A stretch of DNA of 60,991 nucleotides from assembly GCA_036501185.1 (NCBI GenBank), contig DASYAU010000083.1:1-60991 (forward strand). The letters run 5' to 3'. The position numbers and the translations under genes were made by a program. Positions 34,976 to 42,714 of this stretch are shown piece after piece. The notes beneath the pieces are model-generated. The model made no database searches, was not told where the DNA came from, and worked only from the letters and a program-made list of their open reading frames with translations. Source of the DNA: Korobacter sp036501185. GTDB lineage: Bacteria; Acidobacteriota; Terriglobia; Terriglobales; Acidobacteriaceae. Numbering within the stretch: position 1 is the stretch's first letter; every line of letters starts with the position of its first letter.

Positions 34976-35607
34976 TGGTCCCCCTCAACAAGCGACGCGG
35001 TCCTCGCGGCGGCGCTTCCCGGGAACGCGGCATGACCCTCGTGGAGCTGATGATCGCCGCCTTCATTCTCGCCATTGGCCTGGCTGGAATCGGCATCCTT
35101 TTCACAACCGTGGCTCTTGCCACCCAGCGTACCAAGCTCGACACCAATTCCACCCTCGTTGCCAAGCTCGTGATGGAGCAGATTACAGAGGCTGAGCCGA
35201 ATACGACCACGGTCGTTATCACCGATTGTGCCGGCAACGCGAACACATTGAACATCACTGGAGCCGCCTCAACCGCGAGCCCTCCCGGTGCAGGCGCTTT
35301 GCTTGCTACAGCGAGCAATTCGACCTATTACGGCGGCATCGATTTCACCCAGGATTACAGCGGCATTACTTCCGGATACAAGATGAAGTACGTCGATTGC
35401 GGCGGAACCACGTCGGGAGGCGGTGGCTATACCAGCTACGATGTGCGCTGGAACATCATCAACTACGGTACGGATTCTTCCGGCAATGTCACCGCCCGCC
35501 TCGTCACCGTGGGCGCGCATCAGTACAACGTTTCGAAGTATGCCCTCGGCCATTTGTATTTCGCATTTCCCGTGAGCCTTCGCTCCGTAGGAGGTCCCAG
35601 CCAATGA
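34972..35607 (+). CDS. Type IV minor pilin PilV-like
   Basis: A 211-residue pilin-like protein. A basic leader ends RERG before MTLVELMIAAFILAIGLAG, with Glu at mature position 5, then GIGILFTTVALATQRTKLDTNS. That order matches PilV/GspI-type minor pilins that prime pilus assembly. The remainder is beta-rich and Gly/Ser/Thr-rich. It overlaps the previous gene by four bases and the next by four (ATGA at 35604-35607), so the set is one operon. Confidence 0.85.
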   Translation: MMVPLNKRRGPRGGASRERGMTLVELMIAAFILAIGLAGIGILFTTVALATQRTKLDTNSTLVAKLVMEQITEAEPNTTTVVITDCAGNANTLNITGAASTASPPGAGALLATASNSTYYGGIDFTQDYSGITSGYKMKYVDCGGTTSGGGGYTSYDVRWNIINYGTDSSGNVTARLVTVGAHQYNVSKYALGHLYFAFPVSLRSVGGPSQ

Positions 35608-36305
35608 CCCGTCCTCTTTCTCTTCGGGCGCATCGCGGCTTCTCCTTACTGGAGCTGCTGGTCGCGATCGCACTCTTGATGACCATCATGGCCGCCGCCG
35701 TCCTGATTAGTACTCAATTGATGCGAACCAACAACAACGTTACCAACAACGTGGACATGGTGCAGCAGGGGCGCCAGTTCATGGACCAGATCTCCAGCGA
35801 TCTGCATATGGCCGGCTTCCCCAGCTACCGCCTCTTTAATGAGAGCGGTAGTGGTACATCGTCGAGCAGCTATGCGGGTAGCGCGACCACACAAAGCGGC
35901 TTGCTTACCGCCACCTCAACTTCTATGTCATTCGAAGGCGATGTCGATAACAGCGGCAACGTCAGCGTGGTTTACCTGGAGCTCTGCAACTCGTCGAGCA
36001 CCGCGACTACGTGCACCGCGCCTAGCAGTACAACCGCCTGCCCGTGCACGCTTCGGCGCGGCACTGTTTACAAGAGCGTCGGCGGTACCCCTGCGTACTA
36101 CACCGAGTTATCGGGAGTCATGAACATCACCCCGTTCATATTTACCGACTACGACGGCAATCAGCTGAGTATCCCAGCGAGCCCGATTACGAATGTTCGT
36201 GGGGTTCGAGTGGAATTGCAGGTGCAATCCACTCATAAAGATATTGCGAGCGGCAACTACTCTGTGGTCACGCTCGATTCGGAAACAAGGTTGGCGAACT
36301 ACTAA
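35604..36305 (+). CDS. Type IV minor pilin PilW-like
   Basis: A 233-residue pilin-like protein. Leader ends HRG before FSLLELLVAIALLMTIMAAA, with Glu at mature position 5, followed by the conserved MVQQGRQFMDQISSDLHMAG helix seen in PilW/GspJ-type proteins. Ser/Thr- and Cys-rich loop about 115-160. An AGGAGG sits seven bases before the ATG at 35604. Its position third in the operon matches the FimT-PilV-PilW-PilX order. Confidence 0.85.
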   Translation: MTRPLSLRAHRGFSLLELLVAIALLMTIMAAAVLISTQLMRTNNNVTNNVDMVQQGRQFMDQISSDLHMAGFPSYRLFNESGSGTSSSSYAGSATTQSGLLTATSTSMSFEGDVDNSGNVSVVYLELCNSSSTATTCTAPSSTTACPCTLRRGTVYKSVGGTPAYYTELSGVMNITPFIFTDYDGNQLSIPASPITNVRGVRVELQVQSTHKDIASGNYSVVTLDSETRLANY

Positions 36306-36344
36306 CCGCTAGCTGTCATTCGGGCCTATCGTAAGGAGAAGGCG

Positions 36345-37946
36345 ATGAAGACATTCAAAACCCACGGTGCCCAGCGCGGTATAGCGCTTCTCACCGTTTT
36401 GCTGTTCCTTATGCTGCTGTCGGCACTGGCTGTCGGCATGATGTACATGTCGACCACCGATACGCAAATCAATGCGAACTTCCGGGCGGAGCAGACTGCT
36501 TACTTCGCAGCCCGCGCCGGTCTGGAGGAAGTCCGCGACCGCATGCGTTCGGCTAGTGCCAACTCTCTTAATGCATCGCTGCCTACCGGAGCGCCCGGGA
36601 GCGGCGCCAGCAGCGTGCTCTATGTAATCAACCAAGGCACCGATTCCACCACGGTCCAGCCCTGGAACGCCTCCAATAAGTACTTCGATACCGAGCTCTG
36701 CCACGAGGGAACGAGCCTGTACACCGGCACCGTCCCAACAGCCGACCAGCCGTGCACGACTGCTCCGTCAGGAACCTGGTATACCAGCACCACCACGGCA
36801 CTCCCCCTGTTCTCGTCGACTTCTGCCGCGATTCCGTACAAGTGGGCGCGCCTCACCCTCAAGGTCAATTCCTCAAACCAGAACCATTACGTCGACAGCT
36901 CCAAGACGGCATCCAGCCTGGTTTGCTATACCGGCCAGTACGAACAAATTCTTACCGCTTCCAGCTGCGCTAGCCAGTGGACGGCTTCCAACCCCGTCTA
37001 CATGATCACCGCTCTGGCAGTAACGAAGGACGGCGGCCGCAAGATGTTGCAGGGTGAAGTGTCCCTGCAGCCCGGCGGCCTGTTCAATTACGGGCTCTTC
37101 GCCACTTCTTCCGGTTGCAGTGCCATCAGCTTGACCGGCAGCGTCTCGACCGACAGCTATACCACCGCAGGCGGCGGTACCTATAGCTCAACCCAAACCA
37201 ACACGGGCGGCGATGTGGCCGCTGTCGGGAACATCAGCGCCGGAGGCAATGCTGCTTCGATCGGCGGCTCCGTCGGTTCTGTTAGCTTTCAAGGGGCGGC
37301 GGGTTCCTGCACGCCTGGCAATCCGGGCGCGAGCTACGCCTATACCGGTTCTACCGGCGACATCGTGACGAACACTTCCAATGTCGTCGAGCAGATCCCG
37401 ACTCAAAGTACCCCTACTCCTGAGATTCCGACCGGACCGACCGGCGGCGCCAACGTCAGCGGTACCCAGACTCTGAGTCCGGGCAAGTACGGAGACATCT
37501 CACTGAACGCCGCAACGCTCACGCTGAAAGCTGGAACCTATTACGTGAACAGCATCAGTACCGGCGGTAATGCGAAGATCGTTCTCCAAGGCGCGGTCAC
37601 CATCTACTTGGAAGGTGACGGTCCTTCGAGTTCCGCTTCGCCGCTCGACATTGAAGGCAATGGCCAGATCAACGCCGCGGGTCCTCCGAGCAACTTGCTG
37701 ATCGAATATGCTGGCACCAATGGCATCACGATTTCAGGTACTCCGACTCCTGCCCTGGCACTGTACGCTCCCAACGCTCCGGTTTCCCTGAAGGGCGGCG
37801 GTAACGGGGGCATTTACGGCGCCATCGTAGGGCAAACCGTCAGCAACAATGGCAACGTGAGCTTCCACTTCGATCGCAACCTGAGGAACCAGTTCCCGGA
37901 TGCGTCTTACTTCACCCTGCTGGGCTTCCGGGAGTTGTACTACTAA
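36345..37946 (+). CDS. PilX-like large minor pilin with C-terminal beta domain
   Basis: A 533-residue protein. The N-terminus (QRGIALLTVLLFLMLLSAL) matches PilX N-terminal domains, which lack the Glu5 of other pilins, and is followed by NANFRAEQTAYFAARAGLEEVRDRM, a segment also seen there. The long C-terminal part (about 230-533) is Gly/Ser/Thr-rich with repeating beta-turn sequences, such as SLNAATLTLKAGTYYVNS and GAIVGQTVSNNGNVSFH, resembling a right-handed beta-helix or a DUF7305-type domain as I recall it. The length, over twice a usual PilX (about 180-200), is unusual. AAGGAG precedes the ATG. The operon ends at a hairpin at 37971. Confidence 0.82.
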   Translation: MKTFKTHGAQRGIALLTVLLFLMLLSALAVGMMYMSTTDTQINANFRAEQTAYFAARAGLEEVRDRMRSASANSLNASLPTGAPGSGASSVLYVINQGTDSTTVQPWNASNKYFDTELCHEGTSLYTGTVPTADQPCTTAPSGTWYTSTTTALPLFSSTSAAIPYKWARLTLKVNSSNQNHYVDSSKTASSLVCYTGQYEQILTASSCASQWTASNPVYMITALAVTKDGGRKMLQGEVSLQPGGLFNYGLFATSSGCSAISLTGSVSTDSYTTAGGGTYSSTQTNTGGDVAAVGNISAGGNAASIGGSVGSVSFQGAAGSCTPGNPGASYAYTGSTGDIVTNTSNVVEQIPTQSTPTPEIPTGPTGGANVSGTQTLSPGKYGDISLNAATLTLKAGTYYVNSISTGGNAKIVLQGAVTIYLEGDGPSSSASPLDIEGNGQINAAGPPSNLLIEYAGTNGITISGTPTPALALYAPNAPVSLKGGGNGGIYGAIVGQTVSNNGNVSFHFDRNLRNQFPDASYFTLLGFRELYY

Positions 37947-37970
37947 CCACCATTTGGCTTTTTAACCTGG

Positions 37971-38001
37971 AATCGTACGCGCGAGCGTACGATTTCTTTT
38001 T
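37971..38001 (+). terminator. Rho-independent terminator of the pilin operon
   Basis: A ten-base-pair stem (AATCGTACGC at 37971-37980 with GCGTACGATT at 37985-37994), GCGA loop, then TCTTTTT. It lies 24 bases after the PilX-like gene. No PilY1 adhesin or further pilin gene follows before it. Confidence 0.85.
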
Positions 38002-38062
38002 GCGCACGCATCTTTTCCGCCACTGTCATACAATCCTCGTCCACCTCGTTAGGAGAGCTGCC

Positions 38063-38449
38063 ATGCCAACCAGCGACACGCTAATCGCGCCTATGAAAGG
38101 CGCAGAACACCACTCCGTCGGCGGCGTTGAGATCGACGTTACGCCTGCAGCGGATTGCCGGGTGAAACGGGTGATCTATCCCGTAGGTTTTCGCTGGTCG
38201 AAAAACCTGAAGCCCACGGTCGGCACCGACTACTGCATGCATGCGCATGTCGGATTCCTCGCCCGGGGCGAAATCCACATGGAGTTTTCTGACGGTTGCG
38301 TGCTCGAGTACCGCGCTCCTCAAGTCCTCGCCATCGAGCCCGGTCATGATGGATGGGTGGTCGGCAATGAGCCTGCGGTCGTCATCGAATTCGACTTCGG
38401 TGCTGATACCGTCCGTAGTCTCGGCATGCCAGAGAAGCACTCGCACTAA
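38063..38449 (+). CDS. Small cupin-like protein
   Basis: A 128-residue single-domain cupin-type protein. The strand pattern ending YCMHAHVGFLARGEIHMEF, then YRAPQVLAIEPGHDGW, resembles the two cupin motifs, with histidines in HAHVGF and a conserved GHDGWV loop. Enzymatic metal ligands are not certain, and substrate is unknown. The ATG at 38063 has AGGAG eight bases upstream. It follows the pilin terminator and is convergent with the synthetase gene; whether the two are functionally related is unclear. Confidence 0.7.
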   Translation: MPTSDTLIAPMKGAEHHSVGGVEIDVTPAADCRVKRVIYPVGFRWSKNLKPTVGTDYCMHAHVGFLARGEIHMEFSDGCVLEYRAPQVLAIEPGHDGWVVGNEPAVVIEFDFGADTVRSLGMPEKHSH

Positions 38450-38465
38450 TCCGCAAGGTTTCCGC

Positions 38466-39971
38466 CTACTGCTTCGACTCGAAGAGAGCCTTCAGCGCGG
38501 GCTTGGTGACCTTTCCCATCGCATTGCGCGGCAGGCTTTCCAGCAAAAGCATCCTGCTGGGAGCTTTGTGGGTTGCCATCCGCTCCTTGGCCCATGCCCG
38601 CAGTGTTTCCAATTCGAGCGCACAACCTTCCTGCAAAACCAGCGCTGCGCCCACGCGCTCTCCCCATTCGGCATCCGCGACTCCGACCACCGCACATTCT
38701 TTGATGTCAGGATGTTCGCGCAGCACTTCCTCGATCTCGAGCGCCGATACCTTGTGCCCGCCTGTCTTCAAGATGTCTACATTCGTCCGGCCGAGGATCC
38801 GATAGACCCCGTTCTCGATTACCGCCGTGTCGCCGGTGCGAAACCATCCATCGCGAAACGCATCGCGCGTCGCGTCTGGTCTGCCCCAGTATTCGTGGAA
38901 CACGTTCGGCCCTCGCACCTCGATTTCCCCGGGTTCTCCATTCTTCACAGGCGAACCATTTTCATTGACGAGTTGAACGTCGGCGTCGGGCAGCGCTGTC
39001 CCCACGCTGCCGGGTATGCGTTTCCCTCGATACGAATTCGAAAGCGCCATTCCGATCTCCGTCATTCCATAGCGCTCCAGCAATGTGTGGCCCGTGATCT
39101 CGCGCCACCGCTCGAGTATGCTCACCGGAAGCGCCGCCGAGCCTGACACCATTAAGCGCAACTTCGAAGCACTCTCGCTCAGCATTTTGCGGCGCTCCAG
39201 AGACGCAGACTCCCACGCGGCAATCAGTCGGACGTAGATCGTCGGTACCGCCATGAACAATGTCACTCTTTCGCCGGCGATCAGGTCCCAGACAACATTG
39301 GCGTCGAACCGCGGCAACATCTCGCATACTCCTCCAGCCCACAATGCACACGAGACCACATTGATAATCCCGTGAACGTGATGCAGCGGCAGGCAAAGGA
39401 TGATGTGGTCGTCGGCCTGCCACTCCCACGCTTCGATCAAGCTCGTGATTTGCGCGGTAATGTTGGCGTGTGTTGTGACGACGCCTTTAGGCCGGCTGGT
39501 TGTGCCACTCGTGTAAAGGATCATGGCGCGGCGGTCTTCGGAGATTGCCGGCAGCGGCGAGACCGAGTGCGAGAGCAGCTCCCGATCGCGAAACATGCGA
39601 ATGCGTCTCGTGCCGTCCACCGAGGCAAGCACCGCCTGCGCGGCGTCGTCGCCCACCACCGCTTCCGCTTCGGTGTCGTTCACGATGTATTCGAGTTCTG
39701 CGGCAGGTGAGCCCATCGGCAGCGGGACCGCGATTCCGCCCGCTCGCTCGATCCCCCATTGCACCGCTACCCAGGAAAAGCCAGGCGTTACCAGGAACGC
39801 CACCCGCGTTTCGGAGAGGTCCTCGCGCCCGGAGAGCAGCGCCGCCGCTACGCGATGGGAGGCCTTGAGCAACTCGTCATAAGTGTGAAGACCATCGCCA
39901 TCGATGATGGCGGTCCGCGCTCTATGCGACGCGGCACGCGAAAAGAACGGCGGCACCGTGGACTCGGCCAT
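38466..39971 (-). CDS. Acyl-CoA/malonyl-CoA synthetase (MatB/ACSF3-like)
   Basis: A 501-residue ANL-superfamily adenylate-forming ligase. The phosphate loop ILYTSGTTSRPKGV, the LHHVHGI segment, ERYGMTEIGMALSN, RTGDTAVIENG and the GRTNVDILKTGGHKVSALEIEEVL hinge are all present, and the C-terminal catalytic Lys lies in NAMGKVTKPAL. The ERYGMTEIGMALSN plus NVDILKTGG pairing is the one I recall for malonyl-CoA synthetases (MatB, ACSF3), so malonate activation is the best guess, though other short acids remain possible. Cytoplasmic. A single gene with no operon partner, convergent with the cupin gene. Confidence 0.85.
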   Translation of the reverse strand: MAESTVPPFFSRAASHRARTAIIDGDGLHTYDELLKASHRVAAALLSGREDLSETRVAFLVTPGFSWVAVQWGIERAGGIAVPLPMGSPAAELEYIVNDTEAEAVVGDDAAQAVLASVDGTRRIRMFRDRELLSHSVSPLPAISEDRRAMILYTSGTTSRPKGVVTTHANITAQITSLIEAWEWQADDHIILCLPLHHVHGIINVVSCALWAGGVCEMLPRFDANVVWDLIAGERVTLFMAVPTIYVRLIAAWESASLERRKMLSESASKLRLMVSGSAALPVSILERWREITGHTLLERYGMTEIGMALSNSYRGKRIPGSVGTALPDADVQLVNENGSPVKNGEPGEIEVRGPNVFHEYWGRPDATRDAFRDGWFRTGDTAVIENGVYRILGRTNVDILKTGGHKVSALEIEEVLREHPDIKECAVVGVADAEWGERVGAALVLQEGCALELETLRAWAKERMATHKAPSRMLLLESLPRNAMGKVTKPALKALFESKQ

Positions 39972-40013
39972 GTCGCCACACTATAACGGCGGTCCAGCCG
40001 CTTGTCACACGGA

Positions 40014-41285
40014 TCACCGCGCAGCTGCAGGAAAAGCGTCAGCCGGGTCGAACCAGCACTGTTTCAGGAACGCTGGGTCAGTGAGCGAACCATTTCCCCA
40101 TTGCGCGAGCGCCTGGGAAGTCGTGGCTGCCATGCCACCATCGGCTGCGTCGAACACCACGACCACGCCATCCACTCCGCTCTCGTGCGCGAGCTCTGGC
40201 GCTTGCTTCTTGAATACAGACTTAACGTAAGTCAGCCGGCTGCTCTGCGTGGATTTTCCCTGCGGCTGCACCCAGATAATTTTCACGTTCTTGCCGCGCA
40301 GCGGCTCCCAATCCCCTGGAAACGTCGAGGTCTCTTCCTTCGTTTGCTGGAAGGCCGGTGCTTCTCCCGCTTTCTCGGCAACCTTGACGGCCGCAGCCGC
40401 TCCCGGCTTTTCGAGGTTCGACGTGCGGATCCAGCCCCGGTTCAATCCCGCAATCTGCACGTGCGTCCACTCGCCTTCGTTCTTCAGAAACTGGAACTCA
40501 TCTTCCGCATCGGCGTACATCAGCACGCGCGCACCCTCCGCCGGCGACGAAACGATCGGCGTATGCGCATTCTTCACGGCCACAAGGTTATCGGGACGTT
40601 GCTGTGCTCCAATCACCTCTCGCAGGCTCGTCTCCTCCTGCACCAACCGCTGATAGTGCGGGTCCTGTTCGGGCGCAACAGACGGTGGCGCGAGCGCCCG
40701 CGTGCTGCCATAACTTTTGAACGCCGAGGAGGAACGCGTCGCAGTACTGCTGGTCGGCGCATCTGGGGATGCCGGTATTGTCGAACTCGGACTGCTGGCC
40801 GCTGCCGCCGGCGGTTCGATTTCCGTTCCGAGCAGTTTCGGCGAGACTAACGGCACCCGGTTCGCCGCAACGTCTGCCGCATGCTCCCGAAGTTGCGTTG
40901 ACACTCGATCCAGTAAGTCCGCTTCTAGCCGTCCGCTCGAAGGCAGGTCCCTGTACCCGGATTTGGATTTGTCCTTGGAATCCTCGTACCACGCGCTGAT
41001 CTTTGCGTTCACGCTTACGCTGACTTCGCTCTCTGACACCTGCTGCACGTCGACTGTGTATTGATAGTAAGCACGTTGGAAATTCGCCAGGGGATCGTTG
41101 ATCGCTCCTACAAATCCCTCGAGGAAGGGAAGTCTTCCACCTTGAGACGCGTTGACGTCTTTCAACGCTTGCTCCACGTCAGCTTTAGGCGCGTGGAAGC
41201 TCTGGCGCAGCGCATCGCTCGTCTGCGCAATCAGAGCAGCACAGCTCATCAGGAGCACGCCCATCATTTTCGCGAACGTGCTCAT
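40014..41285 (-). CDS. Exported SH3-like-domain protein, unknown function
   Basis: A 423-residue protein with an N-terminal signal peptide (MGVLLMSCAALIAQ). After it comes a domain (about 25-130) matching a region of the neighbouring gene product: QSFHAPKADVEQALKDV and YQYTVDVQQVSESEVSVSVN. A Ser/Pro/Ala-rich linker (about 160-215) leads to an SH3-like module (ARVLMYADAEDEFQFLKNEGEWTHVQIAGLNRGWI). The C-terminal ~130 residues contain KNVKIIWVQPQG and VDGVVVVFDAADGG. The protein is predicted to be periplasmic or cell-wall associated. Its ATG overlaps the stop of the upstream gene by four bases (ATGA at 41282-41285), so the two are a coupled pair. Confidence 0.75.
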   Translation of the reverse strand: MSTFAKMMGVLLMSCAALIAQTSDALRQSFHAPKADVEQALKDVNASQGGRLPFLEGFVGAINDPLANFQRAYYQYTVDVQQVSESEVSVSVNAKISAWYEDSKDKSKSGYRDLPSSGRLEADLLDRVSTQLREHAADVAANRVPLVSPKLLGTEIEPPAAAASSPSSTIPASPDAPTSSTATRSSSAFKSYGSTRALAPPSVAPEQDPHYQRLVQEETSLREVIGAQQRPDNLVAVKNAHTPIVSSPAEGARVLMYADAEDEFQFLKNEGEWTHVQIAGLNRGWIRTSNLEKPGAAAAVKVAEKAGEAPAFQQTKEETSTFPGDWEPLRGKNVKIIWVQPQGKSTQSSRLTYVKSVFKKQAPELAHESGVDGVVVVFDAADGGMAATTSQALAQWGNGSLTDPAFLKQCWFDPADAFPAAAR

Positions 41286-42247
41286 GGGATTGTCTCCAGC
41301 TCGCTGTGGTGAATCCATCCCCGATGCCCGTCGGCGGTCTGGATCCCGTACCAATACGGCGTAACGATCAGCACGACCACGTCCGTGTACGGCGGGAGCG
41401 TTTGAATCTTCGCGGCAGCCTTGTAAGGCGCCGTTCTCAACTGCGTTCCTGAGGCGGCCACGCGCATCTCCGCTTGTTTCCGAAGCTGCGCGACACGCTG
41501 TTCAAGGTCTGCGGAGAGAGGCGCACCTGTCGTTTTTGCCACCGTAAGTGCTGCATCGCGCCGCGCTGCCAGGTCTAGTTCCGCCTGCTTCTCCTTGCGC
41601 TCTTTGGCAATGCGCTCCGCTTGCTCACGGTCCAATTCATGTTGCGCGGCGATCTCTTCCACGTGTTTCCGAACCTCGCCGTACTCGGCCGTCTCCACCG
41701 AACCGTCAGAGTCGTGTATCTTGCGGCTCGCGTTCTCAATGAAAACCGCATCGATGCGCAAGTTCGAGTTGTTCTCGTCGAACTTGCTCACGATGTAACG
41801 CACCGTCAGGGTCCCCATGTCCGCGCTGTTCTTAAAGTTCGTCGGCGCCAATACGCTGTCTGCCACTTTGTACAGGATGGTTCCGGGAGCGGTCGTATCG
41901 CCGAACGCGGAGGAATGTTCGGTGCGGCGCGCACCCATCAGGTTGCGCTCCCGCTGAAACGATTGGGTGCCGTAGATCACCTCATCGCCGGACACTTGCT
42001 CGACGGCGGCTACAACGTCGTTGAGCGGGGCGTTCACCATCAACTGCAGCGAATTGGGCGATTCGTGGTTGCTCTTTCGGTTCTCCGCGGCCGCGGTTCC
42101 CACCACTAAAATGACGGCCAGCAGCCCAAGAACCCTCACCAGCGCCGACTGGCGGAATCCGAAATGTGTTGGAGATGAGGTGGATTTTCGGCCCGAGCAC
42201 CTAATGCTTATGCGATTGTTTGCCATGGAAAATCGCTTCGCTGCCAT
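41282..42247 (-). CDS. Exported protein with C-terminal SH3-like domain
   Basis: A 321-residue protein. A long basic N-terminus precedes a signal-type hydrophobic stretch (ALVRVLGLLAVILVVGTAAA). The following domain (LQLMVNAPLNDVVAAVEQV; TVRYIVSKFDENNSNLRIDAVFI) parallels one in the downstream gene. Then a charged coiled coil (about 190-250: AQHELDREQAERIAKERKEKQ) and a terminal SH3-like domain (VAASGTQLRTAPYKAAAKIQ; DGHRGWIHHSEL). The ATG at 42247 is chosen because AAGAAGG lies at correct spacing; 42226 is an alternative. It is transcribed divergently from the cytochrome operon. A role in envelope stress is possible but not shown. Confidence 0.75.
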   Translation of the reverse strand: MAAKRFSMANNRISIRCSGRKSTSSPTHFGFRQSALVRVLGLLAVILVVGTAAAENRKSNHESPNSLQLMVNAPLNDVVAAVEQVSGDEVIYGTQSFQRERNLMGARRTEHSSAFGDTTAPGTILYKVADSVLAPTNFKNSADMGTLTVRYIVSKFDENNSNLRIDAVFIENASRKIHDSDGSVETAEYGEVRKHVEEIAAQHELDREQAERIAKERKEKQAELDLAARRDAALTVAKTTGAPLSADLEQRVAQLRKQAEMRVAASGTQLRTAPYKAAAKIQTLPPYTDVVVLIVTPYWYGIQTADGHRGWIHHSELETIP

Positions 42248-42714
42248 TCGTACCTTCTTGCGTGGAAACCTGTCAAGTTGCGTCGTGCAATTGCGCTGCT
42301 CGGTCTGCAAGATGAACGCTTGTTCACCAAAACGTTTTTGTATGGTCTCGTCTTCCGAAAAGCACACTAAAGTGCGGTTTGCATTTTTCTTTTCTGAGGC
42401 GTAATATCCCCATCCGTTTACGGGGTTGGTCATTAAGACGTCCGAAAGTCAAGAGGGTTGTGACAATTTGTTGACATTTTCCCACTTTGAATTTTCGGAT
42501 GCGGTCTAGTTTTTGCTCGAAGCCTAAACGTTTTTTTAAACGTTAGTGAACTGTCAGAACAACGGTGTGCGCATGCCTGCGCGCCGCTGCTAATGCAGTT
42601 TACGCATGATCGGGATCCGTCGAGATCTCGACTAGTTGTGGTAAGGAACAGTGTCGCGGAAGCACTAAATGCAGTTTGCATTCTGAATCTGCTGTATGTG
42701 TCAGAGGAGCTGCT
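42248..42714. promoter_or_regulatory. Divergent regulatory region with repeated operator-like motif
   Basis: This 467-base AT-rich gap separates the SH3-like genes from the cytochrome operon and contains no gene. CACTAAA(G)TGCRGTTTGCATT occurs at 42365-42385 and 42663-42682; a partial copy AATGCAGTTTACGCAT is at 42592-42607. The 42668-42682 copy holds a 6-3-6 palindrome, AATGCA-GTT-TGCATT, 33 bases before the cytochrome gene start. TTGACA occurs at 42471-42476, and TAAACGTT is repeated at 42525 and 42537. The repeats probably bind a regulator of one or both flanking units; that regulator is unknown. Confidence 0.6.
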
